Positions 26,829 to 35,034 are shown, numbered from the stretch's first letter. The stretch is DNA of 64,000 nucleotides from Leptospiraceae bacterium (GCA_024233865.1 JACKPA010000020.1:1-64000), one strand, 5' to 3'. Numbers and translations: made by a program. The notes: generated by a model not told the origin, from the letters alone.

Positions 26829-27815
26829 ATGAAACAGTTTTATAAAATTTTGGTATTCTTGCTATTTCACATTTCCATAAGCATAATAGCAGATGTATAC
26901 TCCCTTAGATGGAAGGAAGTGGAAGGGAATAATGGCTATCAAGTGCAAGTTAAAAACAAAGAAGACAAAATATTTATGAGTCGTGATGTTGATACCAATA
27001 AAATCGATCTGGACATTCCTGCAGGAGATTACTTATACCGTATTTCCACTCTCAATAAATTCCACAAACCTTCCAAATGGTCAGATTGGGAGCCATTATC
27101 AGAAAGTGTTACGGATTTCAAATATATTTATTCTTTGGAATGGGATACTATTCAAGGAAGTCATGGCTATAGAATTGAAATCCAAGATGCTTCAGGTAAG
27201 ATTGTAAGAGAAGAAAAAGTAAATGGCAATCAAACAGATATAAAATTACCAGTTGGAAAGTATAAATACAGAATTTCAGCTTTAAACAAATTTGAAAAAC
27301 CTTCTAATTGGTCTGAATGGGAAACCTTTTCTAATTTGCAAGAAACAACCTTAGCCCAAAAAGATTATGGTTGGAAGTTGTATGTTCCCGGGTATCCACA
27401 GATAAAAAATCATCAAATTGTAAAAGGAAACCTAATAATTGCTTGGTTTTTATTGCTTGCAGTTGCTGATTACAAAGAATGGAGGGCTGGTAATCAATTG
27501 GCATCTAATCCACTTAATGATCCAAATTATTTAACGGCTTTGGCTTTGGCTGGTTCTCCGGAATTAAGCATTTATTTGAGAGAAAATAGAGCACAAGACA
27601 AAAGAGAATACAACTCCCACCAACAAAACCAAAGTTATATTGCTGCAATTGCTTTGCTTTCTTATTCTTACTATATATGGGATGCAAAAAAGGGAAATGC
27701 TGTAAAAGTGTCATTTAAGCTAAACTCAGATCGCTTGAGTAGAATTCAAACTACCGGATTTCCTAACCCTTTGCACAATCCCTATTTTGAGTTCTCTTTT
27801 TTGTTGGATTTTTAG
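26829..27815 (+). CDS. Secreted protein with two Fn3-like repeats and DUF5683-like tail
   Basis: After a signal peptide (1-21) two homologous modules follow, residues about 24-93 and 99-168. They share the pattern YSLxWxxxxGxxGYxxxxx, IPAGDYLYRISTLNKF versus LPVGKYKYRISALNKF, then KPSxWSxWExx. The C-terminal half begins GWKLYVPGYPQI and contains hydrophobic helices, resembling the DUF5683-type membrane region. The gene follows the FecR protein by 6 bp and completes a cyclase-FecR-Fn3 unit. Function is unknown; cell-envelope location is inferred from the signal peptide. Confidence 0.7.
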   Translation: MKQFYKILVFLLFHISISIIADVYSLRWKEVEGNNGYQVQVKNKEDKIFMSRDVDTNKIDLDIPAGDYLYRISTLNKFHKPSKWSDWEPLSESVTDFKYIYSLEWDTIQGSHGYRIEIQDASGKIVREEKVNGNQTDIKLPVGKYKYRISALNKFEKPSNWSEWETFSNLQETTLAQKDYGWKLYVPGYPQIKNHQIVKGNLIIAWFLLLAVADYKEWRAGNQLASNPLNDPNYLTALALAGSPELSIYLRENRAQDKREYNSHQQNQSYIAAIALLSYSYYIWDAKKGNAVKVSFKLNSDRLSRIQTTGFPNPLHNPYFEFSFLLDF

Positions 27816-27850
27816 CATTTTACTTTCAAAAACTATGGTCTAATATATAT

Positions 27851-27884
27851 ACCATAATTAGAGTGATTTATAGGATTCACATGA
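27851..27884. repeat. Dispersed 34-bp repeat, copy 1
   Basis: The sequence around ATTAGAGTGATTT followed by GATTCACATGAT matches 42681-42714 at about 28 of 34 positions. It lies between the Fn3-like gene and the terminator at 27920. It belongs to the style of short intergenic repeat that also includes the CACAGATT-type units near 44.3 and 60.6 kb. Confidence 0.5.
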
Positions 27885-27919
27885 TAGAAAATCCCCCAAA
27901 TTAAGTTTTTACTTTTGTC

Positions 27920-27945
27920 ACCCCCGTAAACGGGGGTTTTTGAGA
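27920..27945 (+). terminator. Intrinsic terminator after the cyclase-FecR-Fn3 unit
   Basis: CCCCCG-TAAA-CGGGGG forms a strong 6-bp GC stem with a four-base loop, followed directly by TTTTT. It is about 105 bp after the Fn3-like gene and should end that transcript before the DUF1554 lipoprotein gene. Confidence 0.8.
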
Positions 27946-27990
27946 ACAAAAGTGAACTTAAGTTACTGTGGGGAAGCTAGGAGAAAACCA

Positions 27991-28650
27991 ATGAAACTTT
28001 TTGTTATATTAATGTTATTATTGTTCCTTTCCTGCTCTAAACCTTTTCCGCAAGGGAGTGTTTATGATTTTATGGTTTTTGCTTTGGCTTCACAGAATAC
28101 TACTACAACTACCGAACCGACTCCCACGGACCCAACTCCGCCTACAACAGAAACTCCAATTACTACCCCAGTAACTCCTACCCCGGTTGTCACCGATAAA
28201 TACATATTTGTAACTACAAACCCTCATGATGGTAACTTTGGAGGTATATCTGGAGCTGATGCATTTTGTGGAACCGAAAAACCAGCATCTATTCCGGCAG
28301 GAACTTACAAAGCGATGCTTGCCGCTTCCGGAGTAAGAGACGCTATTGGACAAATTGACTGGGTTTTTCAACCAAGTACAACATACATAAACGAGGTAGG
28401 TAGTACGGTTTTTACTACGGATGCAAATGGTATTTTTACTTTTGGTACTTTAAGTGCAACTTTTGGCACAGGTAGCTGGTGGACAGGCTTAAACGCTGAT
28501 TGGACAGCTGGGGATAATTGTGTTAGTTGGACTGATAATATTGTAGACATAGGTAATTACGGAACCAGCTCAACTAATTCACTTTCAGTGTATCAGAATT
28601 TTAGATTCTGTGATGATCTAACTACTTACCTCGTTTGTGTCCAGCAGTAG
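27991..28650 (+). CDS. DUF1554 lipoprotein
   Basis: The protein has a lipoprotein signal (MKLFVILMLLLFLSC, cysteine at residue 15), then a Thr/Pro-rich linker (about 35-70) and a DUF1554 domain to the end. The domain shows the family layout: IFVTTNPHDGNFGGISGADAFC, a Y-K-A-M-L region, SWWTGLNADWTAGDNC and a C-terminal FCDDLTTYLVCVQQ with conserved cysteines, related to C-type-lectin-like folds. DUF1554 is concentrated in Leptospira surface lipoproteins. The start is set at 27991, where GGAG lies eight bases upstream; the longer frame adds 17 residues with no signal character. Confidence 0.87.
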   Translation: MKLFVILMLLLFLSCSKPFPQGSVYDFMVFALASQNTTTTTEPTPTDPTPPTTETPITTPVTPTPVVTDKYIFVTTNPHDGNFGGISGADAFCGTEKPASIPAGTYKAMLAASGVRDAIGQIDWVFQPSTTYINEVGSTVFTTDANGIFTFGTLSATFGTGSWWTGLNADWTAGDNCVSWTDNIVDIGNYGTSSTNSLSVYQNFRFCDDLTTYLVCVQQ

Positions 28651-28698
28651 CAAATAATTCATTTACAAGATTTGATTGCAAGCTACGATTGAGAATCA

Positions 28699-29215
28699 TG
28701 GAACGTTGCTTTAATACATCGGGACCGAATATTCTGAAAGAGCATTATACCTTAGACCGTAAGGAACTTATCCAAAAGGGTGTTGATCTTGTCCATAAAA
28801 GCTGGTATTTCACAACTTGGGCACCAAGGCAAACAGGAAAAAGCACCTATTTTCGGTTTCTCGCAAAAGAGTTGGAAAGAGAAGGCTACAAGGCAGTTCA
28901 TATCAACTTTGAAAATTATAAAAACGAAAAATTAGATTCTTTGTTGGTGTATCCAATATAATGGGTATTATCCAAGACAATGCAAGCCCGTTTAATATTG
29001 CTGATGAGTTGGATGTTCCTTATTTCACAAACCAAAAAACCGCAGAACTTCTGGGACAACACGAAACAGAAACAGGACAATTGTTTGATAAAAAGGTAAA
29101 AGACAAAATAAGCGAAATTACGGCAAACCAACCGGGACTTGTAAATGGATTTGCAAGACGTTTGGTAGAAATCAATCCAAACAAAGAGAAGATCGAGTCT
29201 TATTTATTACGATGA
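28699..29215 (+). pseudogene. Broken AAA-like ATPase (AAA_35 type)
   Basis: Two fragments of one gene lie in succession. The first (28699-28961) has the family start, YTLDRKELIQKGVDLVHKSW, and an intact Walker A (APRQTGKST), then stops shortly after HINFENYK. The second (28961-29215, another frame) resumes in the SPFNIADELDVPYFT ... LLGQHETETGQ part, which is normally well over 100 residues further on. The Walker B and sensor regions between are missing, and the C-terminal third is also absent. An internal deletion with frameshift is the simplest reading. No active product is expected. Confidence 0.75.
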
Positions 29216-29233
29216 GAAGAAAGAATTCGGACT

Positions 29234-29911
29234 CTAAGATTCTATTATACCTGCTTTAAGGGCATACTTCACAACATCCGTCACCTTATGAAGGTTTAGC
29301 TTCCTCATAATGTTGGCTCTATGAACCTTAACCGTTCTGGGTGAAATCCACAGAGAATGTCCGATTTCATCATTACTCTTACCTTCTGCGATGAGTTTCA
29401 CAATTTCCCTTTCTCGATTTGTTAAAACATCAAAAGATTGAATGGTTTCTTCTCTGCTTGTTTTTTGCTCTCGTTTTTTTAGAATTTGAAAATCATTCAC
29501 CAAATGATTTGTAATCCTTGGGCTAAGGTAGACTTGATCCTTAAAAACGGCATCCACAGCTCGAATCAAATCATTGCCAGCATCATCTTTTAAAACGTAT
29601 CCATGTATACCGTATTTCAGCAATTGTTTTACATATTCCTCGTTGTCATGTCTAGATAAAACAATAATTTTCATACTTGGATAATATCGTCGTATTTTTC
29701 GAGCTACTTCGATTCCGGTCATAGTGGGCATAGATATATCTAGTATCACTAGTTCTGGTTTTAGTCTTTCAATTTCTTCCAGGGCTTCTTTTCCATCTCC
29801 AGATTCTCCGATAATTTCACAATTTTTTTGGGATGTAAGTATGAGTTTTAATCCTTCCCGAAGAATTGCATGATCATCAGCAAGATATACTTTAATTTTT
29901 TCATTTTTCAT
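29234..29911 (-). CDS. NarL/FixJ-type response regulator
   Basis: The 225-residue protein has an N-terminal receiver domain with acid pocket DDH near residues 12-14, phospho-acceptor Asp58 (LVILDISMPTMTG) and the switch lysine in YVLKDDAG. A LuxR-type helix-turn-helix covers the C-terminal 65 residues (LTNREREIVKLIAEGKSNDEI, then SPRTVKVHRANIMRKL). It should be a phosphorylation-controlled transcription factor. No histidine kinase gene lies beside it, so it is an orphan in this window. Confidence 0.92.
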   Translation of the reverse strand: MKNEKIKVYLADDHAILREGLKLILTSQKNCEIIGESGDGKEALEEIERLKPELVILDISMPTMTGIEVARKIRRYYPSMKIIVLSRHDNEEYVKQLLKYGIHGYVLKDDAGNDLIRAVDAVFKDQVYLSPRITNHLVNDFQILKKREQKTSREETIQSFDVLTNREREIVKLIAEGKSNDEIGHSLWISPRTVKVHRANIMRKLNLHKVTDVVKYALKAGIIES

Positions 29912-30260
29912 TTTTTTGTAATATTAAATAATATATTATAAAAAGTGTCTTTTGTCGATTATTTTTTGATATAAAATGAGGTTTATTTCGGTTAGGCTCA
30001 ATAGAGGTAATTAAAGGTAACTCAAAAGACTGCCATTGCGACGATCTTTTGAGTTACTGTTTGCTTAAGTAAGAAACATCCATAATTTAGGAATATTTTT
30101 AATATTCTGAAAACAATAATATATATTTGAGGCTTTTTTTCTGAACTCAATGGTGGTATAATGGAAATGGATGCCAAAAATGATATGGGAAATAGATTGC
30201 AGAATTGATGTTGACAAAATATAAAGTATATTTAACTTGATGAATATTTAATAAAGTGAA
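29912..30260. other. Intergenic region between divergent regulators
   Basis: This 349-base stretch separates the NarL-type regulator from marR. It contains the long palindrome at 30017-30057 and AT-rich flanks. No coding sequence with a plausible start and ribosome site is visible. Promoters for both flanking genes must lie here, but I cannot place them with confidence. Confidence 0.5.
30017..30057. repeat. 13-bp perfect palindrome with 15-base loop
   Basis: GTAACTCAAAAGA and TCTTTTGAGTTAC pair perfectly around the loop CTGCCATTGCGACGA. There is no following T-run on either strand. The loop recalls the GTCATTGCGA core of dispersed palindromic repeats seen in many bacterial genomes. It lies between two divergent genes and could be an operator, a small-RNA element or a dispersed repeat. 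Confidence 0.65.
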
Positions 30261-30707
30261 ATGTTTATAGATAGAACAAATTTACTCAATACAATTTCCG
30301 ATCAAATTCGGGAGTTTTACAGGCTGATTAAAAAGGAATCTAATAAAATGTTAGAGTCTGAGGGCATTACAAATGGCGAATTTCTGATGCTTAAGAGCGT
30401 TGAAACCGGTATTAGTGGAGTTTGTGATTTGGCAGAGGAACTTGGTGTAGCAGCGTCTTATATTACGTCTCTATCGGACAAAATGATAGCAAAAGGTTAT
30501 ATTGAAAGAAATAGACCCGAACACGATAGAAGAACAGTGGAAATCCGCCTCACAAAAGAAGGAGAAGTAAAATATTCTCTATTGAATTTAAAAATCCGTA
30601 AGAATCTAGCCACAAGATTTGATACTCTTAGGGACGAAGAATTGGAGAATTTTCATAACTTACTGCAAAAAGCATTTAAAAGTGAAACAAAACCTGAGGA
30701 GGTTTAA
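30261..30707 (+). CDS. MarR family transcriptional regulator
   Basis: The 148-residue protein has the MarR winged-helix fold: LAEELGVAASYITSLSDKMIAKGYIERN forms the recognition helix and the wing follows in RPEHDRRTVEIRLTKEG, including the conserved D-R-R. It probably represses its own operon and the efflux gene that starts at the base after its stop codon. The ligand is unknown. A GGAGG ribosome site for the next gene lies in its last codons. Confidence 0.9.
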   Translation: MFIDRTNLLNTISDQIREFYRLIKKESNKMLESEGITNGEFLMLKSVETGISGVCDLAEELGVAASYITSLSDKMIAKGYIERNRPEHDRRTVEIRLTKEGEVKYSLLNLKIRKNLATRFDTLRDEELENFHNLLQKAFKSETKPEEV

Positions 30708-32252
30708 ATGCAACATCTTGATCTGATTGAAAAAAAAACGATTATGTTCACGGTTATGGCTGTTTTATTTTTTTCAGCTGTAAACCAAACTATAGTTGGG
30801 ACTACCTTGCCAACAATAGTTTCTTCTTTAGGTGGTATGGAATACTTTAATTGGGTTTTTACGATATTTATGCTTGCTTCCAGTATTTCTTCCATGCTTG
30901 CTGGCAAGCTATCAGATAACTATGGTCGAAAGCCATTTTTTTTAATAGGTATTGTTACCCTCATTTTTGCTTCTTTGTTATGTGGTTTTTCTCAGTCGAT
31001 GTTGCAATTGATTGCTTTTAGGGGTTTTCAAGGTGTAGGAGCTGGTATAATCATTTCTTTGTCTTTTGCTTCTGTTGGCGACCTGTTTCATCCAAAAGAA
31101 AGAGGGAAGTGGCAGGGTTGGCTAACCTCAGTTTTTGGCTTAAGTAGTTTGATCGGACCAACAATGGGAGGCTATATTGTAGACCACTTTGATTGGCATT
31201 GGGTATTTTGGATATTTTTACCATTCGGATTGGTTGCATTTTTTGTTATGCTCAAATACTACCCAACAAAAGAGGAAGCTTCGGAAAAACTCCCGGTAGA
31301 CTATCCGGGAATTGTCACCTTTACCGCAGCGATTTCTTTTCTTCTGTATTATTTATCTATTTTAGGATTAGAGCCACCTTCTTTGAAGAGGGAAAGTATT
31401 CTCTTTTTTGGAGTCTTTTTGCTTACTTCACTTGTATTTTTAGAGCTAAAAGCTAAAGATCCGATTATTCCCCTAGCGCTATTCAAGAAAAATACGTTTT
31501 TGGTATCTAATATTGTTGGTTTTTTTCTTGGAATGGGTATGTTTGGAGTTGTTATCTATATTCCTTTTTTTATGCAAGGAGCCATGCAGGTTTCTGCAAC
31601 CGAAAGCGGAATTGTTATGATGAGCATGACTTTGAGTTTGGTTTTTGCCAGTACAATTGGTGGAAATTTGATTAGCAAGACCGGAAAATACAAGTTGCTC
31701 GGTGCCGGAGGAATTTTGGTTATGGTTCTAGGCATGTTCTGGATGTCTAGGCTGCATATTGATTCGAGTTCCTGGGATACTGCCCTCCGAGTTATTTTAT
31801 TTGGGTTGGGTTTGGGAGTGAGTTTTACTGTTTTTACGCTTTCCGTTCAATTTGAGGTGGATAAACACCAAATAGGAATAGCCGTTTCTTCTGCTCAATT
31901 GTTCCGGCAATTAGGGGGAACCGTTGGCGTATCACTCTTTGGTGGAATTTTTGGGACTTTAATGAACTCCCGAATCCAAAAACTATTCCAAACTATGGTT
32001 TCTTCTAATACTTCGGAAGTTGGTCGAAATCTTTTCCTTGATTCCAAGATTCTCTTAAACCATCATGCTTTACAAGAAATCACAAATGGTCTAACCGGTG
32101 GATTGCTACAAAATGTTAGTAAAATTATACTAGCTTTGAGAAAAAATATGGGTGGAGTTTTGGATGATGTTTTTTTGATTTCTACAGGAATATTGGTTTT
32201 GGCGTTTATCATTTCGGTATTCCTTAGAGAAGTCAGCCTGGAAAACAATTAG
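30708..32252 (+). CDS. MFS drug efflux transporter, DHA2 (EmrB/QacA) family
   Basis: The 514-residue protein shows about 14 membrane segments, as expected for the DHA2 proton-drug antiporters. Visible motifs are TIVGTTLPTIVSSLGG in the first helix (family motif D1), GKLSDNYGRKPFFLIG (motif A) and RGFQGVGAGIIISLS (motif B/C region). It should export hydrophobic or organic compounds. It starts directly after marR, which implies regulation by that repressor. A truncated hydrolase reading frame follows it. Confidence 0.9.
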   Translation: MQHLDLIEKKTIMFTVMAVLFFSAVNQTIVGTTLPTIVSSLGGMEYFNWVFTIFMLASSISSMLAGKLSDNYGRKPFFLIGIVTLIFASLLCGFSQSMLQLIAFRGFQGVGAGIIISLSFASVGDLFHPKERGKWQGWLTSVFGLSSLIGPTMGGYIVDHFDWHWVFWIFLPFGLVAFFVMLKYYPTKEEASEKLPVDYPGIVTFTAAISFLLYYLSILGLEPPSLKRESILFFGVFLLTSLVFLELKAKDPIIPLALFKKNTFLVSNIVGFFLGMGMFGVVIYIPFFMQGAMQVSATESGIVMMSMTLSLVFASTIGGNLISKTGKYKLLGAGGILVMVLGMFWMSRLHIDSSSWDTALRVILFGLGLGVSFTVFTLSVQFEVDKHQIGIAVSSAQLFRQLGGTVGVSLFGGIFGTLMNSRIQKLFQTMVSSNTSEVGRNLFLDSKILLNHHALQEITNGLTGGLLQNVSKIILALRKNMGGVLDDVFLISTGILVLAFIISVFLREVSLENN

Positions 32253-32277
32253 TATACAATACAAAATAGGAGTGAAT

Positions 32278-32376
32278 ATGAACAAAATTTTAACGGAAAC
32301 TATATCTCTTAGTGTAGCAGATGGGACTTCCATGTCTCTGTATGTTGCACGTCCCCATTCAAATGCAAAGCATTAG
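32278..32376 (+). pseudogene. N-terminal remnant of a dienelactone hydrolase family gene
   Basis: A good ribosome site (AGGAGTG) precedes an ATG and a 32-codon frame whose product reads TETISLSVADGTSMSLYVARP near the start, the usual N-terminal strand of dienelactone hydrolase proteins. The frame then ends in TAG and the rest of the gene is absent. It would have been the third gene of the marR-MFS operon. Too short to be sure of the family. Confidence 0.5.
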
Positions 32377-32482
32377 ATTCATTTCCATTTAAACAATTAG
32401 AATTTTCAACTACAAAATCTTTATTTTTAATTTTATAAGATAACGTGAGTTCGGCATAAGGCGTAATATCATTAAAATAAGA

Positions 32483-32504
32483 GGGTAAACACAGTGGTTT
32501 ACCC
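32483..32504 (-). terminator. Hairpin terminator after the lipoprotein methyltransferase gene
   Basis: GGGTAAAC and GTTTACCC form a perfect 8-bp stem with a six-base loop. On the minus strand it is followed by TCTTATTTT, 20 bp past the stop of the methyltransferase gene, fitting a terminator. The minus-strand sequence starts GTAGGGGTAAACC and resembles the hairpin at 62488-62511. Confidence 0.6.
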
Positions 32505-32523
32505 CTACGCCCAGAAAAACTGC

Positions 32524-33186
32524 CTAAGGTGCGGTCTCTTCCGATTTCGCAAAAATCAGAAAAGACTGCTTGTTTAAAAAATTATGTTCATTCTTTAAAA
32601 TATAACCGGCATTTTCCATTTCTTTTACGATCGTCTCTTTGGGAGTATTGTGCTTAAAAATGTCCGTAAAGCTAAAAGTTCCCATGGGTTTATAATCGAT
32701 TATGGCTATTTTGCCATCTGGTTTTAGGTTTTGAGATAATTTTTTGAAATATTCGGTTCTATCTTTTAAGTGGTGGTAGACATTTCGGGTAAAAATCAAA
32801 TCCAGCCCTGATTTCGGAAGCTTTGTTTCTTCAGTTGGCAACAAAATTGTTTGTATATTTTCGACCTTTTTTTCATTGGCTTCCTTTTGGATAAAATCCA
32901 AAAAATCCTTATTGATATCCACCGCATAAACCCTTCCGCTTGATCCCACTTGCTTTGCAAATAGGAGGGAGAAATATCCCCCTCCTGAACCCAAATCAGC
33001 AACAATCATTCCAGACTCAAGGTTTAAGGCTTTTATAATTTCCTCCGGTTTGCTTTCCGCTTCTGCTGCCGTTTTGTTAAATCTTTTGGCTTTATAAGAA
33101 GCAGTACATTGAGTAAATAAAAAACTAAATACTAACATCATAAAAATGCCTTTGCGGAATTTAAGTTTTTTTAAAAAGAATGTCAT
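32524..33186 (-). CDS. Predicted exported SAM-dependent methyltransferase-like lipoprotein
   Basis: The 220-residue protein has a class I methyltransferase fold: motif I VADLGSGGGYF near residue 63, GRVYAVDINKDFL at the beta-2 loop and FTRNVYHHLKDRTEYF later. The N-terminus is a signal segment of about 17 hydrophobic residues ending in a lipobox-like FLFTQC. Taken at face value it is exported and lipid-anchored, where SAM is not expected. An internal later start would remove the signal, but none is obvious before motif I. It ends an operon with an ECF sigma gene and a small membrane protein, overlapping the latter by 4 bp. Confidence 0.75.
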   Translation of the reverse strand: MTFFLKKLKFRKGIFMMLVFSFLFTQCTASYKAKRFNKTAAEAESKPEEIIKALNLESGMIVADLGSGGGYFSLLFAKQVGSSGRVYAVDINKDFLDFIQKEANEKKVENIQTILLPTEETKLPKSGLDLIFTRNVYHHLKDRTEYFKKLSQNLKPDGKIAIIDYKPMGTFSFTDIFKHNTPKETIVKEMENAGYILKNEHNFLNKQSFLIFAKSEETAP

Positions 33187-33494
33187 TGTTCACTTTCCTT
33201 AATATCTGTTTTTGGATATTGTTCCTGGATATTGTGGTGATTTTGGTTTTTGTAACAACCGTGTCTACCATTTTTATGATATCCCAAAGAGCCAACCAAA
33301 AGCCTCATCAAAACAACCAAACCCGTTGCTTGAAAATAGGTAACTTCTTGGGCATGAAATATTTGGGGCATAAGCCAATTCCATAAAAATTGAACAAAAA
33401 CTCCGTATACTAAAGCAATAAACAGAGCTGCTGCTATTCCTACAATCCCTCTAACAACCATATAAAACGTATTGTACAAAAAATGACTTCTCAT
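33183..33494 (-). CDS. Small membrane protein encoded after an ECF sigma factor
   Basis: The 103-residue product has two hydrophobic segments, about 10-38 and 56-70, with the motif FLWNWLMPQIF followed by TYFQATGLVVLMRLLVG between and within them. That WNWLMP...F...F-x-Q-A-x-G-L pattern is seen in small proteins found next to ECF sigma genes in Bacteroidetes and relatives. The tail is rich in His and Cys (GYHKNGRHGCYKNQNHH), possibly a metal site. It may act as an anti-sigma partner; this is inference. Confidence 0.65.
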   Translation of the reverse strand: MRSHFLYNTFYMVVRGIVGIAAALFIALVYGVFVQFLWNWLMPQIFHAQEVTYFQATGLVVLMRLLVGSLGYHKNGRHGCYKNQNHHNIQEQYPKTDIKESEQ

Positions 33495-33495
33495 T

Positions 33496-33999
33496 TTAAA
33501 AATTCTCCTCTTCTAATTGTTTGCGTAACTTTTTTAGTCCCCGGTGTTTTCTTGCCAAAAGAGTCCCAATAGGAATTTTCCATTCCCCCGAAAGATCGGA
33601 AAAACTTCGCCCTTCTAATTCCGTAGCAACTATAACCTCTTTTTGGTCTGTTTCCAACGAATTTAGAAGAATCTCGAGCTTTTTGCTGAGTTGTCTTCTT
33701 TCTAATTCTTGCATTATGTTGTCCGAAAGTAAGCTTTTGTCTGTTTTATCCTGGGTAAAATTATCTAAGGAAAGTTCTGGCTTTCTTTTTCGGAAACTAT
33801 CGGTGATTTTGTTTCGTAGTGCTTTGTAAATATAGGCTGATATATTTTCAATTGGAGAATCAAAATCCGGATTATCAAGGATTTTAAAAATAATATCCTG
33901 CACAATATCCTCGGAATCTTGAAAATCCCCTACCCATTTTTGGACAAAATGAACCAACTTGGTTCTTTCTTTTTTATAAAACTCTTCTATTGTTTGCAT
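33496..33999 (-). CDS. ECF-type RNA polymerase sigma factor
   Basis: The 167-residue protein has region 2 (DSEDIVQDIIFKILDN, then ISAYIYKALRNKITDSFRKRK) and a C-terminal region 4 (DQKEVIVATELEGRSFSDLSGEWKIPIGTLLARKHRGLKKL), the ECF arrangement. It leads an operon with a two-helix membrane protein and an exported methyltransferase-like lipoprotein. The three genes are contiguous or overlapping. Its targets cannot be told from the sequence. Confidence 0.88.
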   Translation of the reverse strand: MQTIEEFYKKERTKLVHFVQKWVGDFQDSEDIVQDIIFKILDNPDFDSPIENISAYIYKALRNKITDSFRKRKPELSLDNFTQDKTDKSLLSDNIMQELERRQLSKKLEILLNSLETDQKEVIVATELEGRSFSDLSGEWKIPIGTLLARKHRGLKKLRKQLEEENF

Positions 34000-34148
34000 C
34001 GGTTTCTATTTTTGAAGACGCAACTACTTAGTTTTTATTGCATGAAGTTTAATTTTTTTTAAAAAAATAAAAGAATACCATAAAATGTAAAAAAATTTTA
34101 GACTTGAAATCCATGGAATAATTGGAATAATTGAAAAAAAGGAATTTT

Positions 34149-34532
34149 ATGCTGACCCAAGAAGACGAACCTTGTAGAATCTCGCAGAGATTCTACAATT
34201 TACCGGAAAACATAGCTGAGGACACTTGTGTATTGGATTTGGAAGGGGAATTAGACCTTTATTCATCGCGAAAAATCCAAGAATTTTTTGACTCTATTAT
34301 TCAAAAAGGCTACCAAAAAATATGTGTTGATTTGAGTAAGGTAAGGTACATAGATTCCTCCGGTCTAGGTATATTTTTAAGAAATCATACCTATTTGGCT
34401 AAATCCGGTGGATACATTCGGCTGATCGCTCCTTCAAAAGAAGTAAACGTTATTTTGGAGCTGACAAAGCTCCACAAGTTATTGCTTAAGTTTGATAGCG
34501 TAGAAAAGGCAATTAAGAGAGTTGTTTTTTAA
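34149..34532 (+). CDS. STAS domain anti-sigma factor antagonist
   Basis: The STAS domain runs over the last 100 residues: CVLDLEGELDLYSSRKI, KICVDLSKVRYIDSSGLGIFLRN and YIRLIAPSKEVNVILELTKL. The DSSGLG motif has the serine that partner kinases phosphorylate in SpoIIAA-type antagonists. I start at the ATG at 34149, five bases after GGA; the longer frame from a TTG at 34131 adds six residues. No anti-sigma kinase or phosphatase gene is adjacent. Confidence 0.88.
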   Translation: MLTQEDEPCRISQRFYNLPENIAEDTCVLDLEGELDLYSSRKIQEFFDSIIQKGYQKICVDLSKVRYIDSSGLGIFLRNHTYLAKSGGYIRLIAPSKEVNVILELTKLHKLLLKFDSVEKAIKRVVF

Positions 34533-34542
34533 CATATTTTGT

Positions 34543-34577
34543 GGGAAGTCGATAACCCTTGGTTATCTTTGCCTCCC
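34543..34577 (+). terminator. Hairpin terminator after the STAS gene
   Basis: GATAACC-CTT-GGTTATC forms a perfect 7-bp stem, extended on both sides by GGGAAG and CCTCCC with small bulges. It starts about ten bases after the STAS stop codon. The T-run is short (TTT), so efficiency is uncertain. Confidence 0.5.
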
Positions 34578-34651
34578 CTGTATTGCATTTACTTTCTGTT
34601 TTGTAACATCTCCGGTTTCAATGGATATATTATCCAATTTATCCTCTCAAA

Positions 34652-34846
34652 TTAATCAATTTCCATCGGTTGTATATTACTCTCATCATGAATTATGCTG
34701 AGTTCTCGTTGTTTAATTTCAATACCTTCACGTAAATATTGCACTTGTTTTACCACACGGTAATATTTTTCCAATTCCTGTACAAACTGAGCTAATCCTT
34801 TTAAATCAATTTCTTTTAGCTCTTTTACAGATTTAAACTGTAGCAT
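34652..34846 (-). CDS. Small charged helical protein of unknown function
   Basis: The 64-residue product is predicted helical and coiled-coil-like, with regular leucine and charged positions (LKGLAQFVQELEKYYRVVKQV) and no membrane segment. A GGGGGA ribosome site lies about six bases before the ATG, which supports translation. I recognise no family. Size and composition would fit an antitoxin or a small adaptor, but no toxin-like partner lies beside it. Confidence 0.5.
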   Translation of the reverse strand: MLQFKSVKELKEIDLKGLAQFVQELEKYYRVVKQVQYLREGIEIKQRELSIIHDESNIQPMEID

Positions 34847-35020
34847 ATATTTTCCCCCAAAAACATAATTATAGATTCTCTATTTTGCTTTTGTTTGTTG
34901 TCATTTGTTTTTTTATCTTTTGTGAATATTAAATAGTTTTCGTAGAATAGCTCTTTAGAAAAAGGTTGTCTAAGACCGGAAAAACCTTTATTGTATGAAA
35001 CACCAAAAAAATTAGAATAA

Positions 35021-35034
35021 TTGATCCATATCAA
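35021..35034 (+). promoter_or_regulatory. FNR/DNR-type box upstream of nnrS
   Basis: TTGATCCATATCAA is a perfect match to the FNR/DNR half-site pattern TTGAT-N4-ATCAA. It is centred about 40 bp before the nnrS start codon. A Crp/Fnr-family gene lies convergently next to nnrS, so that regulator is the obvious candidate to bind here under low oxygen or nitric oxide. Confidence 0.75.

Noticed and set aside
34825..35034. 69-codon minus-strand frame upstream of nnrS
   Set aside because: It overlaps the start of the better-supported small gene and the FNR-type box, and its product has no recognisable features.
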